Below, one piece after another: positions 30,897-39,133 of a DNA stretch of 64,000 nucleotides (its first letter is position 1; every line of letters begins with the position of its first letter). The stretch is taken from assembly GCF_030553075.1 (NCBI RefSeq), contig NZ_CP130701.1:1116001-1180000 (forward strand), written 5' to 3'. The notes beneath the pieces are model-generated. The model was not told the DNA's origin. It made no database searches and saw only the letters and a program-made list of their open reading frames with translations. Position numbers and translations under genes: made by a program. This DNA is from Halomonas sp. I5-271120 (GTDB taxonomy: Bacteria; Pseudomonadota; Gammaproteobacteria; Pseudomonadales; Halomonadaceae).

Positions 30897-32288
30897 CTAG
30901 CGGCTGACCCGCCGGGCGCGAAATGAGCGCCCCTTGAGCTTGCCATTGGCGAGCTGATCGAGGGCTGCCTTGGCCTGTTCGCGGCGCACCGCGACGAAGG
31001 TGCTGCGATCTAGCACCTTGATTTTGCCTACCGCATCGCCGGCGATGCCTCCTTCGCCGGTCAGGGCGCCAAGGATATCGCCAGGGCGCACCTTCTGCTT
31101 ACGCCCGCCGTCGATCTGCAACGTCACCATCGGTGGCGCAAGGGGCGCCTCGGCGAGCGCCTGGCGAGACGGCAGCGTCTCAGGTGCAAAGGCCTCGTCG
31201 AGGCGCTCGCCGAGCTTCTCCAGGCGAAACGCCTCCTTCGGGCCATAAAGGGTACAGGCGATACCGCTGCCCCCGGCCCGCCCGGTGCGGCCGATCCGGT
31301 GCACGTGCACCTCGAGCTCGCGGGCGATGCCGTAGTTGAAGACCGCATCCAGAGCGTCGATATCCAGGCCACGAGCGGCCACGTCGGTCGCGACCAGGAT
31401 CGAGGCGCTCTGATTGGCGAACAGCACCAGGGTGCGATCCCGGTCGCGCTGCTCGAGGTCACCGTGCAAGGCCAGGGCGCTGAAGCCGTGCTCGCAAAGC
31501 GCTTCGGCCACCTCGCGCGTCTCGCGCTTGGTGTTGCAGAACACGACGCTGGTGGCGGGCCGGTGGGTCAGCAGCAGCAGGCGCAGGGCCTCGAAGCGCG
31601 CGTCTTCGTCGGCCACCTGGAAGAAGTGCTGACGGATGCTGGTGCTATCGTGGGTCGATTCGACCTCCACCGTGACCGGCTCGCGCATCAGCGACTCGGC
31701 GATCGGGCGAATGGCATCGGTATAAGTGGCGCTGAACAGCAGCGTCTGGCGATCTTTAGGCGTAACGCCGATGATCGCCTCCAGGGCGTCCTTGAAGCCC
31801 ATGTCGAGCATGCGATCGGCTTCATCGAGCACCAGGGTCGAGAGCGCATCGAGGGACAGGGTGCCCTTGCGCAGATGTTCTTCGACGCGGCCGGGCGTAC
31901 CGACGATCAGGTGGGCGCCGTGCTCCAGCGAGCCACGCTGCGGGCCGAAGGGCGCACCGCCGCACAGCGTCAGCACCTTGACGTTGGGCAGTGCGCGGGC
32001 CAGGCGGCGCAGCTCGCCGGCCACCTGGTCAGCAAGCTCGCGGGTCGGGCACAGCACCAGCCCCTGAACGTCCAGGCGCGCGAGGTCGAGCCTCGACAGC
32101 AGCCCCAGGCCGAAGGCCGCGGTCTTGCCCGAGCCGGTCTTGCCGCGCCCGATCACGTCACGGCCGTCAAGCATCGGCGGCAGACTCTGGGCCTGGATCG
32201 GCGTCATGGCGTGATAGCCCAGCGCGTCGAGATTGGTCAGCAGCGCATCGGCCAGTGGCAGGCGCGCGAAAGAGGTGGCATCAGACAC
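30897..32288 (-). CDS. dbpA: ATP-dependent RNA helicase DbpA
   Basis: DbpA is a DEAD-box helicase that acts on hairpin 92 of 23S rRNA in 50S assembly. The 463-residue protein (E. coli 457) has motif Q region YHAMTPIQAQSLP, GRGKTGSGKTAAF, PTRELADQV, VLDEADRMLDMGFK, FSATYTDAIR, ATDVAARGLDI, and HRIGRTGRAG. Its C-terminal rRNA-binding domain includes KVRPGDILGALTGEGGIAG. GTG 32288 with AAGGA upstream is the start; the frame continues to 32855, but that part only mirrors the opposite-strand gene. Confidence 0.93.
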   Translation of the reverse strand: MSDATSFARLPLADALLTNLDALGYHAMTPIQAQSLPPMLDGRDVIGRGKTGSGKTAAFGLGLLSRLDLARLDVQGLVLCPTRELADQVAGELRRLARALPNVKVLTLCGGAPFGPQRGSLEHGAHLIVGTPGRVEEHLRKGTLSLDALSTLVLDEADRMLDMGFKDALEAIIGVTPKDRQTLLFSATYTDAIRPIAESLMREPVTVEVESTHDSTSIRQHFFQVADEDARFEALRLLLLTHRPATSVVFCNTKRETREVAEALCEHGFSALALHGDLEQRDRDRTLVLFANQSASILVATDVAARGLDIDALDAVFNYGIARELEVHVHRIGRTGRAGGSGIACTLYGPKEAFRLEKLGERLDEAFAPETLPSRQALAEAPLAPPMVTLQIDGGRKQKVRPGDILGALTGEGGIAGDAVGKIKVLDRSTFVAVRREQAKAALDQLANGKLKGRSFRARRVSR

Positions 32289-32456
32289 GGTGGGCGGTCC
32301 TTGGCAGCGGGAAAAAGCGAGGATGGGCAGGATACCAGACCCTTGCCGTGATCGTCTGGAAACCGCGCGGCATCTCGCGGCAAGAAATACCCCTGTTACC
32401 GATTTCGGTTGTTCAGTAAGATTTCCGCTTCGATCACGACGCAACAGGATGACACG

Positions 32457-33173
32457 ATGGGCAGGGCCTTCCAGAACCGCAAGGAATCCATGGCCAAGAC
32501 GGCCGATGCGAAAACCAAGGTCTACAGCAAGTACGGCCGTGAGATTTACGTGGTCGCCAAGTCGGGCGGTACCGACCCCAGCAGCAACCTGACGCTGCGC
32601 GGCCTGATCGAACGCGCCAAGAAGGATCAGGTGCCTTCGCACGTGATCGACAAAGCGTTGGACAAGGCTGCCGGCGCCGGCGGCGAGGACTTCTCGCCGG
32701 CCCGCTACGAAGGCTTCGGCCCGGCCAGCTGCATGATCATCGTCGAGTGCCTGACCGATAACCCCAACCGCACCTTCGGCGACGTGCGCAACGCCTTCAA
32801 CAAGGGCAAGGGCAAGATCGGCACGCCGGGCAGCGTCAGCCACATGTTTGACCACTGTGCGATCCTGCGCTTTGCCGGCGAGGACGAGGAGGACGTGCTG
32901 GAGTCACTGATGGAGGCCGATGTCGATGTCACCGACATCGAGAACGAGGAGGGCCACATCACCGTTTTTGCGCCACATACCGAGTATGCCAAGGCCAAGC
33001 AGGCGCTGATCGACACTTACGGCGAGATGGACTTCGAAGTCGACGAGATCCAGTTCCTGCCCCAGACCCATACGCCGGTCGAGGGCGACGACGTGGCCCC
33101 GTTCGAGAAGCTTCTCGATATGCTCAACGACCTGGACGACGTGCAGAACGTCTACCACAACGCCGAGCTGTAA
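32457..33173 (+). CDS. YebC/PmpR-family protein (YeeN branch)
   Basis: A 238-residue YebC-family protein. Sequence landmarks: [20 protein letters not shown] start (the YeeN rather than AGHSKW-type YebC start), [20 protein letters not shown], and [12 protein letters not shown] at the end. Family members act as transcription factors or help ribosomes through polyproline stalls; which role applies here is not known. ATG 32457 with AGGA upstream is chosen over the frame start 32409. Divergent from dbpA. Confidence 0.92.
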   Translation: MGRAFQNRKESMAKTADAKTKVYSKYGREIYVVAKSGGTDPSSNLTLRGLIERAKKDQVPSHVIDKALDKAAGAGGEDFSPARYEGFGPASCMIIVECLTDNPNRTFGDVRNAFNKGKGKIGTPGSVSHMFDHCAILRFAGEDEEDVLESLMEADVDVTDIENEEGHITVFAPHTEYAKAKQALIDTYGEMDFEVDEIQFLPQTHTPVEGDDVAPFEKLLDMLNDLDDVQNVYHNAEL

Positions 33174-33180
33174 GCCTGTC

Positions 33181-33207
33181 GCGCCGGGCTCATTCGCGGC
33201 CCGGCGC
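33181..33207 (+). terminator. GC hairpin after the YebC-family gene
   Basis: A perfect nine-base stem (GCGCCGGGC, GCCCGGCGC) with a nine-base loop starts 8 bases past the stop codon. No T run follows, so its terminator strength is uncertain. Confidence 0.45.
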
Positions 33208-33210
33208 ATG

Positions 33211-33310
33211 CGCCTAACTACGCCTAACTACACCTAACTACACCTAACTACACCTAACTACACCTAACTACACCTAACTACGTCTACATACGCCTAGCTA
33301 CGTCTATCTA
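33211..33310. repeat. 10-bp tandem repeat array, ten units
   Basis: Ten exact-phase 10-bp units: CGCCTAACTA twice, CACCTAACTA five times, then CGTCTACATA, CGCCTAGCTA and CGTCTATCTA. The right end lies one base from the IS66 target duplication. A 10-bp period is close to one helical turn. No spacers are present, so it is not CRISPR. Confidence 0.92.
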
Positions 33311-33311
33311 C

Positions 33312-33319
33312 GCCCATTC
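33312..33319. repeat. IS66 target-site duplication, left copy
   Basis: GCCCATTC lies immediately outside the left end of the IS66 element; the same 8 bases follow the right end at 35759-35766. Eight bases is the standard IS66 duplication. Confidence 0.9.
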
Positions 33320-33351
33320 GTAAGCGTTCGCCAAACACCGCTTGTCAGTGA

Positions 33352-34881
33352 TCAGACGTTGTGCTGCCAGTGATGGGGCAGAAGCTCGTGGATCTGGCTG
33401 GCCTTGTGTGTCGGTAGCCGTTCCAGCACGTCCTTCAGGTAGGCATAGGGCTCGTGGCCGTTGAGCTTGGCGCACTGGATCAAGCTCATGATGGTAGCGG
33501 CGCGCTGGCCACTGCGCAGTGACCCGGCGAATAGCCAGTTGCTGCGGCCCAGCGCCCAAGGGCGGATCAGGTTCTCGACCCGGTTGTTATCGATAGGTAG
33601 TCGGCCGTCATCCAGATAGCGCGTCAACGCCGCCCAACGCTTCAGGCTGTAGTCCAGCGCTTTCGCCGTCGCCGAACCATTCGGCACCTTTTCTCGGTGG
33701 GCCAGCATCCAGCGGTGCAGCGTGTCGGCGAGAGGTCTGGCTCGAGTGTCGCGTAACCGCTGGCGTTCTTCCTCGGTCAATGGCTGGGCCTCGCGCTCTA
33801 GTTGGTAGAGCTGGCCGATCAGCTCGATGGCCTGCTCGGCGATCTGGCTCTTGCCGGCTACATGCAGATCAACGAACTTGCGCCGCGCATGAGCCATGCA
33901 GCCGATCTCGGTGACGCCGTTGGCGAAGCTTTGCTTGTAGCCGCTGTAGTCGTCGCAGACCAGCTTGCCCCGCCACTCGCCGAGGAAGTCGCGGGCATGC
34001 TGACCACTGCGTCCCTCGCTGAAGTCGTAGACGACGGCCTTCAGGCCGGCGTAGGGCGTGGTGGCGTAAGCCCAAAGGTAGGCGCGATGTGTCTTCTTCT
34101 TGCCCGGGGCCAGCATCGGCACCGGCGTCTCGTCGGCATGCAGCACCGGCTCACTGAGCAGCAGCTTACGTAGGGCATCGATCAGCGGCTGAAGCCGCAC
34201 GCCGCAGATGCCGACCCACTCGGCCAGAGTGGAGCGCGGAATCGCCACGCCGGCACGGGAGAAGATCTGCTCCTGGCGATACAGTGGGAGGTGATCGGCG
34301 TACTTGGCGATCAGCACCTGGGCCAGCAGACCGGCGGTGGGGATGCCCTTGTCGATGATCTGCGCCGGCATCGGCGCCTGGGTCAGTGTCTCGCAGTGAT
34401 CACAGACCCACTTGCCACGGATATGGCGCTCGACATGGAATACGCCCGGCGTGTAGTCGAGCTTCTCGCTGACCTCCTCGCCGATCCGCCGCAGCTGACA
34501 ACCACACGGGCAGTGATCATTCTCTGGGTCATGGTGAATCTCGGTGCGCGGCAGTTCGGGAGGCAAAGAGGCGCGCTTGGGCGTCTTCTTGGGCGCCGAT
34601 GACGCATCGGTCGTGACCAGGTCTTCCAACTCAGTCTCGATGGCGGCGATGTCGGCATCCACCCCATCCTCCAGCAGACTGATCTGCAGAACGTTGAGCT
34701 GCTCGCTGCGCTTGCCGAAGGCGTGGCGCTTGAGCAGCGCCAGTTCATAGGTCAGCTTCTGATTGACCTGCTCGCTGTGGCGGAGCGCTTTATCCTTTTC
34801 CTCGACCTGCGTCATCAGCGTTGCCGCCAGGTGGCGGAGCTGATCGGGAGAGAGCTGAGACAGGTCGGGAGGCATGTTCAT
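33352..34881 (-). CDS. tnpC: IS66 transposase TnpC
   Basis: The 509-residue DDE transposase of IS66. An N-terminal coiled coil (TLMTQVEEKDKALRHSEQVN) precedes the zinc-finger-like CPCGCQLRRIG and CDHCETLTQ, and the catalytic core contains VLHADETPVPML, LVCDDYSGYKQ and ENLIRPWALGRSNWLFAGS. The start is taken at ATG 34881, although the frame is open to 34923. Its C-terminal end (LPTHKASQIHELLPHHWQ) is typical. Confidence 0.95.
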   Translation of the reverse strand: MNMPPDLSQLSPDQLRHLAATLMTQVEEKDKALRHSEQVNQKLTYELALLKRHAFGKRSEQLNVLQISLLEDGVDADIAAIETELEDLVTTDASSAPKKTPKRASLPPELPRTEIHHDPENDHCPCGCQLRRIGEEVSEKLDYTPGVFHVERHIRGKWVCDHCETLTQAPMPAQIIDKGIPTAGLLAQVLIAKYADHLPLYRQEQIFSRAGVAIPRSTLAEWVGICGVRLQPLIDALRKLLLSEPVLHADETPVPMLAPGKKKTHRAYLWAYATTPYAGLKAVVYDFSEGRSGQHARDFLGEWRGKLVCDDYSGYKQSFANGVTEIGCMAHARRKFVDLHVAGKSQIAEQAIELIGQLYQLEREAQPLTEEERQRLRDTRARPLADTLHRWMLAHREKVPNGSATAKALDYSLKRWAALTRYLDDGRLPIDNNRVENLIRPWALGRSNWLFAGSLRSGQRAATIMSLIQCAKLNGHEPYAYLKDVLERLPTHKASQIHELLPHHWQHNV

Positions 34882-34973
34882 TCGCTGAGTATGCCAACCT
34901 GCCGTGGGGAGTGGGATTGGCACTTCAGCGAATAGCGAGCCGGGAGATTCTGTGCCTTATCTGGCTCGGTATG

Positions 34974-35309
34974 TCAGACCACCGAGATCACGCCACCGGC
35001 GCCGAGACGTTGCCAGGGTAGGCCCTGAACCAGCGCCGTGACCTGCTCTGGGCAGAGCTCGACGCGATCGCCGTGCCGGTGGCTGGCCCAGTGGAACTTG
35101 CCCTGGTTCAGACGCCGGGCGCACAGCCAGATGCCCAGGCCATCGTGAACCAGCACCTTCATACGGTTGCCGCGCCGGTTGGCGAACAGATAGGCACAGT
35201 GCGGTCGGGCGGCACCGAAGACCTTCACCACCCGGGCCAGTGCCGTATCCGGTCCGGCGCGCATATCCAACGGCTCCGTCGCCAACCAGATCTCGTCGAT
35301 GCGGATCAT
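34974..35309 (-). CDS. tnpB: IS66 accessory protein TnpB
   Basis: A 111-residue protein of the IS66 Orf2 family, needed for transposition but of unclear biochemical role. Landmarks: EIWLATEPLDMRAGPDTALA, YLFANRRGNRMKVLVHDGLG, and GIWLCARRLNQGKFHW. Its ATG overlaps the tnpA stop by 4 bases. The open frame to 35522 only mirrors tnpA. Confidence 0.95.
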   Translation of the reverse strand: MIRIDEIWLATEPLDMRAGPDTALARVVKVFGAARPHCAYLFANRRGNRMKVLVHDGLGIWLCARRLNQGKFHWASHRHGDRVELCPEQVTALVQGLPWQRLGAGGVISVV

Positions 35310-35674
35310 GCGAGCAGCTCTCGGATCAGAGATCGACACGCGTCGGCCTCCGAGGCAGGCCACTCGATGACCATCGGGCCGTTGGGGTGCGGGATCGTGA
35401 GGCGAATACGGTCCGTCACCTGATTTTGGCGAGCGACCGGTAATGAGGCACTGGCCATGGGCACCGGCACAAACGCCGGTGCTTCTGGCGCGGCAGTCCG
35501 CTGGCGGGCGGCGCGGATCCACTTGTGGACCAAGTTGGCATTCAGGCTGTGCTCCAGGGCAACCCCGGCCACGGAGGCACCCGATTGCTGGCAGGCCTCA
35601 ACGATTCTTGCCTTGAACGCGGTGGTGAAGCGACGACGCTTCCGAGGGGCTTCCGGCACGCTTAAGTCAGTCAT
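35306..35674 (-). CDS. tnpA: IS66 accessory protein TnpA
   Basis: A 122-residue helix-turn-helix protein of IS66 (Orf1). The RRRFTTAFKARIVEACQQSG and LEHSLNANLVHKWIRAAR parts give the transposase_8-like DNA-binding fold. First gene of the element, 80 bases from the right end. Confidence 0.93.
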   Translation of the reverse strand: MTDLSVPEAPRKRRRFTTAFKARIVEACQQSGASVAGVALEHSLNANLVHKWIRAARQRTAAPEAPAFVPVPMASASLPVARQNQVTDRIRLTIPHPNGPMVIEWPASEADACRSLIRELLA

Positions 35675-35758
35675 GGTAGGTGTCCACTTATTAATAGGTG
35701 GGCACCTACTGTGATGGAATTCAGGTACTTTCGGCAGATGGGTTCACCGGGCGGTTAC

Positions 35759-35766
35759 GCCCATTC
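35759..35766. repeat. IS66 target-site duplication, right copy
   Basis: GCCCATTC, identical to 33312-33319. Removal of the element and one copy would rejoin the 10-bp repeat array to the region downstream of the LuxQ-like gene. Confidence 0.9.
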
Positions 35767-35891
35767 GGCGCCACACTGGCGTGACGTAGGCCGGGACAAC
35801 ACTGCTGATGCCGGGCTAGATAGCGGTGAAGAGACGGTGACGAGACGGTTTCGCGACCTGGGCAAGCTCGGGGCCTGGGCAATCCAGGTAA

Positions 35892-37622
35892 CTAGGCACT
35901 CTCGCGAAACAGGATCACGTAGCGCCTTCGCTCTTCGCGAATGACACCATTCGCCGTGACCCGCACCGTCCGCAGCTGGCCGTCACGTCGCTCGAACTGG
36001 CACTCCTTTTGCCAGCGCTTTCCCTGATCGAGCATGTCGACCAGATCGGGATGCATCATTAGAAACAGCCGCATGGCCGAACTGGCCTCTTCCTTCGGAA
36101 AGCCGCTCATCTCCGCAAAGGCGCTGTTGGAGATCAGCACCTGCTGCTGCTCGTCGAGCACGATGGCCGCATCGCGGGTTTCGGCAAGCACTTCCTTGGT
36201 CAGGTCGAGCTCCTCCTCGGTCTGTTCGATGTCGGTGATATCGGTGGCGATGCCGCCAATCAGGTAAGGCGCGCCGTGATCATCGGTGATCGGGAACTTG
36301 CTGAACAGAAAGCTCCGCACCCCCGAGCGCGTGTTGAGAACCTGCTTGTATTTGACCGGCTCGCAGTTAAGCAGCACATGACGGTCCATCGCCAGCGCAT
36401 ACTCCATGATCTCGTGATCGAGCACTTCCCACATCGGCCGTCCCAACAGTTGTTGCGTCGTGGTGTTCAACGCCTTGGCATATTGTTGGTTGACCAGGCA
36501 GTAGCGGTGATCCAGGTCCTTGAGAAAGATCAGGTCGGGGGAATGCTCGATGATGCCGGCCAGGTACTTGTCGCGCTCGTGGATGCGCCGCAGCATCTCC
36601 TCGAAGGCCCGGCCGACGCGGGTAAACTCCTCGAAACGCCCGTCATTGAAGGGTTGGGGCACCCCGCTGTCCGGCACCTGCTCGGCATAGCGGGTCAGGT
36701 TACCCAGCGCGCTGGAGGTCAGCCGGTTGATCACCAACATCATGATGACACCAAGCGCCACCACCATCAGGGTGGCATACACCAAGTTGGTGGTATAAAT
36801 ATCGCGCAAGGCATGGTAGCTGTCGCTGGGCAGCGCCGTCAGAACACGATAGGCCTCACTCCGGTCGACCCTGAGCACATGCTCGCGCAGGATACCCGCC
36901 GAGGTGATGCGCACCTCATCATCGGAGGCTTTCAGAGCGTTGAGTTGCTGCAAGGCATTCGCACCGCTCTCCAGCGAATCGAGGATCGTATCCCCCTGAC
37001 TCAATGCAATCGCGCGAGCGCCAAACATCGACTGCAGCTCGTTGAGAATCCAGAAGTTGTCGTTGAGCAACACGAAGGTATGCAGTCGGCCAACCACCTC
37101 GCCAAGCCGCGGCTCGACCACCGGCAGCGTCAGTCGTAGCAGGCTATAGTGCGTCTTTTGGGTATCAGGACCGATATCGGCGTCGACCGTTACCCAACGC
37201 CCCAACCGCGGCTCTGAACGGCTCAGCGCCTCAAGCGGCAGCTGTAGGTTCAGCAGGCTGACATTGGGTGCTGCCTGAAATTCACCATCGTGCTCGATTA
37301 CCATGGCATCGATATAGCGGGAGTAGCTGTCCCGCATCAGCCCATGCATGGCCTGATCCAGCAGGGCATTATCGTCGAGCATCAGGGCCCGCTCGAGCGC
37401 CGCGGACTGGCTGACCTCCTCGCTGTACTGACGAATGTTGCGAAAATGACTCTCGACGACGCTATCCAGCATGCGCTGGTCGCGAGTCTGTGCCTGCTCC
37501 GCTTCCTGCTTCAGCGCGCGCTCCGACCCCAGATAGGCAGTCGTCAGCAAGGTCAGCGACACCCCCGCAAGCATCGCCAGCACCAGCGCCAGCAATAGCC
37601 GCGAGAAACGCCAGGTCCTCAT
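35892..37622 (-). CDS. LuxQ-like membrane sensor ending in two PAS domains
   Basis: A 576-residue inner-membrane protein. Span 1 is at about 8-32 and span 2 at about 279-300 (YATLMVVALGVIMMLVINRL). The periplasmic part between them resembles the LuxQ periplasmic domain (LPVVEPRLGEVVGRLHTFVL, LNDNFWILNELQSMF). A HAMP-like stretch is followed by PAS 1 (~350-465; IIEHSPDLIFLKDLDHRYCL, GGIATDITDIEQ) and PAS 2 (~475-575). The protein stops right after PAS 2 (YVILFRESA), with no histidine kinase, receiver or GGDEF. Vibrio LuxQ is about 860 residues. Its ATG overlaps the luxP-like stop (ATGA). Either a truncated or a kinase-free receptor. Confidence 0.8.
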   Translation of the reverse strand: MRTWRFSRLLLALVLAMLAGVSLTLLTTAYLGSERALKQEAEQAQTRDQRMLDSVVESHFRNIRQYSEEVSQSAALERALMLDDNALLDQAMHGLMRDSYSRYIDAMVIEHDGEFQAAPNVSLLNLQLPLEALSRSEPRLGRWVTVDADIGPDTQKTHYSLLRLTLPVVEPRLGEVVGRLHTFVLLNDNFWILNELQSMFGARAIALSQGDTILDSLESGANALQQLNALKASDDEVRITSAGILREHVLRVDRSEAYRVLTALPSDSYHALRDIYTTNLVYATLMVVALGVIMMLVINRLTSSALGNLTRYAEQVPDSGVPQPFNDGRFEEFTRVGRAFEEMLRRIHERDKYLAGIIEHSPDLIFLKDLDHRYCLVNQQYAKALNTTTQQLLGRPMWEVLDHEIMEYALAMDRHVLLNCEPVKYKQVLNTRSGVRSFLFSKFPITDDHGAPYLIGGIATDITDIEQTEEELDLTKEVLAETRDAAIVLDEQQQVLISNSAFAEMSGFPKEEASSAMRLFLMMHPDLVDMLDQGKRWQKECQFERRDGQLRTVRVTANGVIREERRRYVILFRESA

Positions 37623-38857
37623 TTGAGTGCTCCTGCGGCAAGCTCATTTGCCAAGGCGTCACCGGCCATGTCGCTGGCACCGCCACGTTCACCGCGACGG
37701 CCACCCTCGTCATTGTCATTATTATTGTTATCGTCAGCGCCGCCGCTGAGGCGAAACGCCTGGCGTTCGAGATACCCGAGCACCTCGGGCGACACCGAAC
37801 GCTCGACCAGCATCATCTGGCCGGAAAAGACCTGAGGCACCCGCTGTGGCGCCTGCATCAGATCCAGCTTGATGGCCTCGGCCATGGCGATGCCGTTGTC
37901 GTCGTTCATCCGCATTACGGTCAGGTCGAGTTCTCCTCGCCGAAGCGCCGCCAGTTCTGCCTTGCCGCCGCCCCAGCCGTTGATCAGCACATCCATGCGC
38001 CCTGCTTCACGAAGCGCACGCAAAGCGCCCAGAGCGGTATCCGTGGCGCTGGCAAAGATCATCTTCAGGTCCGGATGTTGCTTGAGCGCGCGCTGCGTGG
38101 CGCGATAGGCTTTTTCGGCCTCACCATTAGTGTAGAAGGCTCCGACCTGTTCGATATCGGGATACTTGGCGGCGGCAGCGGCAAAAGTCCCGCCTCGCAT
38201 CTCGCTGACATATCCCGGAGCGAAATACAGCATCAGATACTTGCCACGGTAGTCGATGAGTTCAAACATCCGCTCGGCAAGTAGCTGCGTTCCCTGCACA
38301 TGGTCGAAGCCGACGTACAGGAAAGGCGGTGTGCTCTGCCAGTCCGCCAGCGGTGTTGTGATGTTCTGCAGGATCAAGCGTGTTCGGTGCTGAGCCAGGA
38401 TGCGCTCGATCATCCGGCTATGGGGCAGCAGGTCCAGGGTAAAGGCCAGGTAATCGGGGTCCCATCTCAGGGCGTCAGCGAGCTGCTGTTCTTGAAGGTC
38501 CAGGTCCCCACCGGGACGGGAGAAGTAGGTCTTGAGCTCGAAGGGAATCTGGAGCCGTTCCAGACGACGAGCCATCGCCCTGCTACTGCGCCGCCAGTAG
38601 CCCGAGGCCTGCTGGCCGGGGTAGACCATGGCAATACGCACCGCGCGTGCCGGCGGCGTGGCCAGCGGTTCCGCCGGTGCCTCAACCTGCTCAGCAAACT
38701 GCGCCATTAGCTCACGTTGTTCGGGATAGCGGTCCAGGTGTTCATTGATGTTCAGATAGCCCGGCGCCGCCGCATAGGGCGATGCCGCGGCCGCCAAGGG
38801 GATAAAGCATTGCAGCAGCAGCGTGATCAACGCCAGCTCTCGACACCATCTTGCCAT
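37619..38857 (-). CDS. luxP: LuxP-like periplasmic AI-2-binding protein
   Basis: A 412-residue periplasmic binding protein with a signal peptide (LALITLLLQCFIPLAAAAS). It matches Vibrio LuxP in VYPGQQASGYW, LILQNITTP, PFLYVGFDHVQGT, INGWGGGKAEL, and TVMRMNDDNGIAMAEAIK. The residues that contact the AI-2 borate ester in V. harveyi LuxP (from memory Q77, S79, W82, N159, R215, T266, W289, R310) are all present as Q83, S85, W88, N165, R221, T272, W295, R316, a constant shift of six. An Asp/Asn/Arg-rich tail follows residue 372. ATG 38857 has AGGAAGAGG upstream. Ribose-type binding is the alternative, judged less likely. Confidence 0.85.
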   Translation of the reverse strand: MARWCRELALITLLLQCFIPLAAAASPYAAAPGYLNINEHLDRYPEQRELMAQFAEQVEAPAEPLATPPARAVRIAMVYPGQQASGYWRRSSRAMARRLERLQIPFELKTYFSRPGGDLDLQEQQLADALRWDPDYLAFTLDLLPHSRMIERILAQHRTRLILQNITTPLADWQSTPPFLYVGFDHVQGTQLLAERMFELIDYRGKYLMLYFAPGYVSEMRGGTFAAAAAKYPDIEQVGAFYTNGEAEKAYRATQRALKQHPDLKMIFASATDTALGALRALREAGRMDVLINGWGGGKAELAALRRGELDLTVMRMNDDNGIAMAEAIKLDLMQAPQRVPQVFSGQMMLVERSVSPEVLGYLERQAFRLSGGADDNNNNDNDEGGRRGERGGASDMAGDALANELAAGALK

Positions 38858-39133
38858 GGGCCACCTCTTCCTGGGCCTCCGCCCTCCATACCAACTCCCT
38901 TTGGGCCATCGCCGGTCCGGCAGCGGAAACACTATGCCAGCCGCCAGGCCGAACACTTCGCAGCGCACGCCACGATTTCTGCAGTAAATAGGTGACATGC
39001 GAGCCTGCCAGGTAGCGACATGAAGTCGTGCGGTTACGTCAGGAGCGATGTTACGGGTGTGCGACGTCTCGGCCAACGTCCAGGACGAAAGAGGCCCACT
39101 CAGCGCCGGTCACGAGTCTCTGCGAGGCCGCGC

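Larger units (their letters stand above)
33320..35758 (-). mobile_element. Complete IS66-family insertion sequence (2439 bp)
   Basis: The ends are GTAAGCGTTCGCC (left) and, read inward from the right, GTAACCGCCCGGT, an imperfect inverted repeat starting with the IS66-typical GTAA. It carries the classic tnpA-tnpB-tnpC trio on the minus strand and is flanked by an exact 8-bp duplication GCCCATTC. All three frames are open, so it may be functional. The intact duplication points to a recent, simple insertion. Confidence 0.94.

Noticed and set aside
32289..32855. N-terminal extension of the dbpA frame to 32855
   Set aside because: The extra ~190 residues overlap the YebC-family gene on the other strand and do not resemble any helicase start. 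GTG 32288 with AAGGA fits DbpA.
33211..33310. CRISPR array
   Set aside because: The 10-bp units touch each other, with no spacers and no cas genes in the window.
35892..37622. LuxQ-like gene as a full hybrid histidine kinase
   Set aside because: No H-box, N-box, G-box or receiver Asp can be seen before the stop at 35892, or in any frame between it and the IS66.
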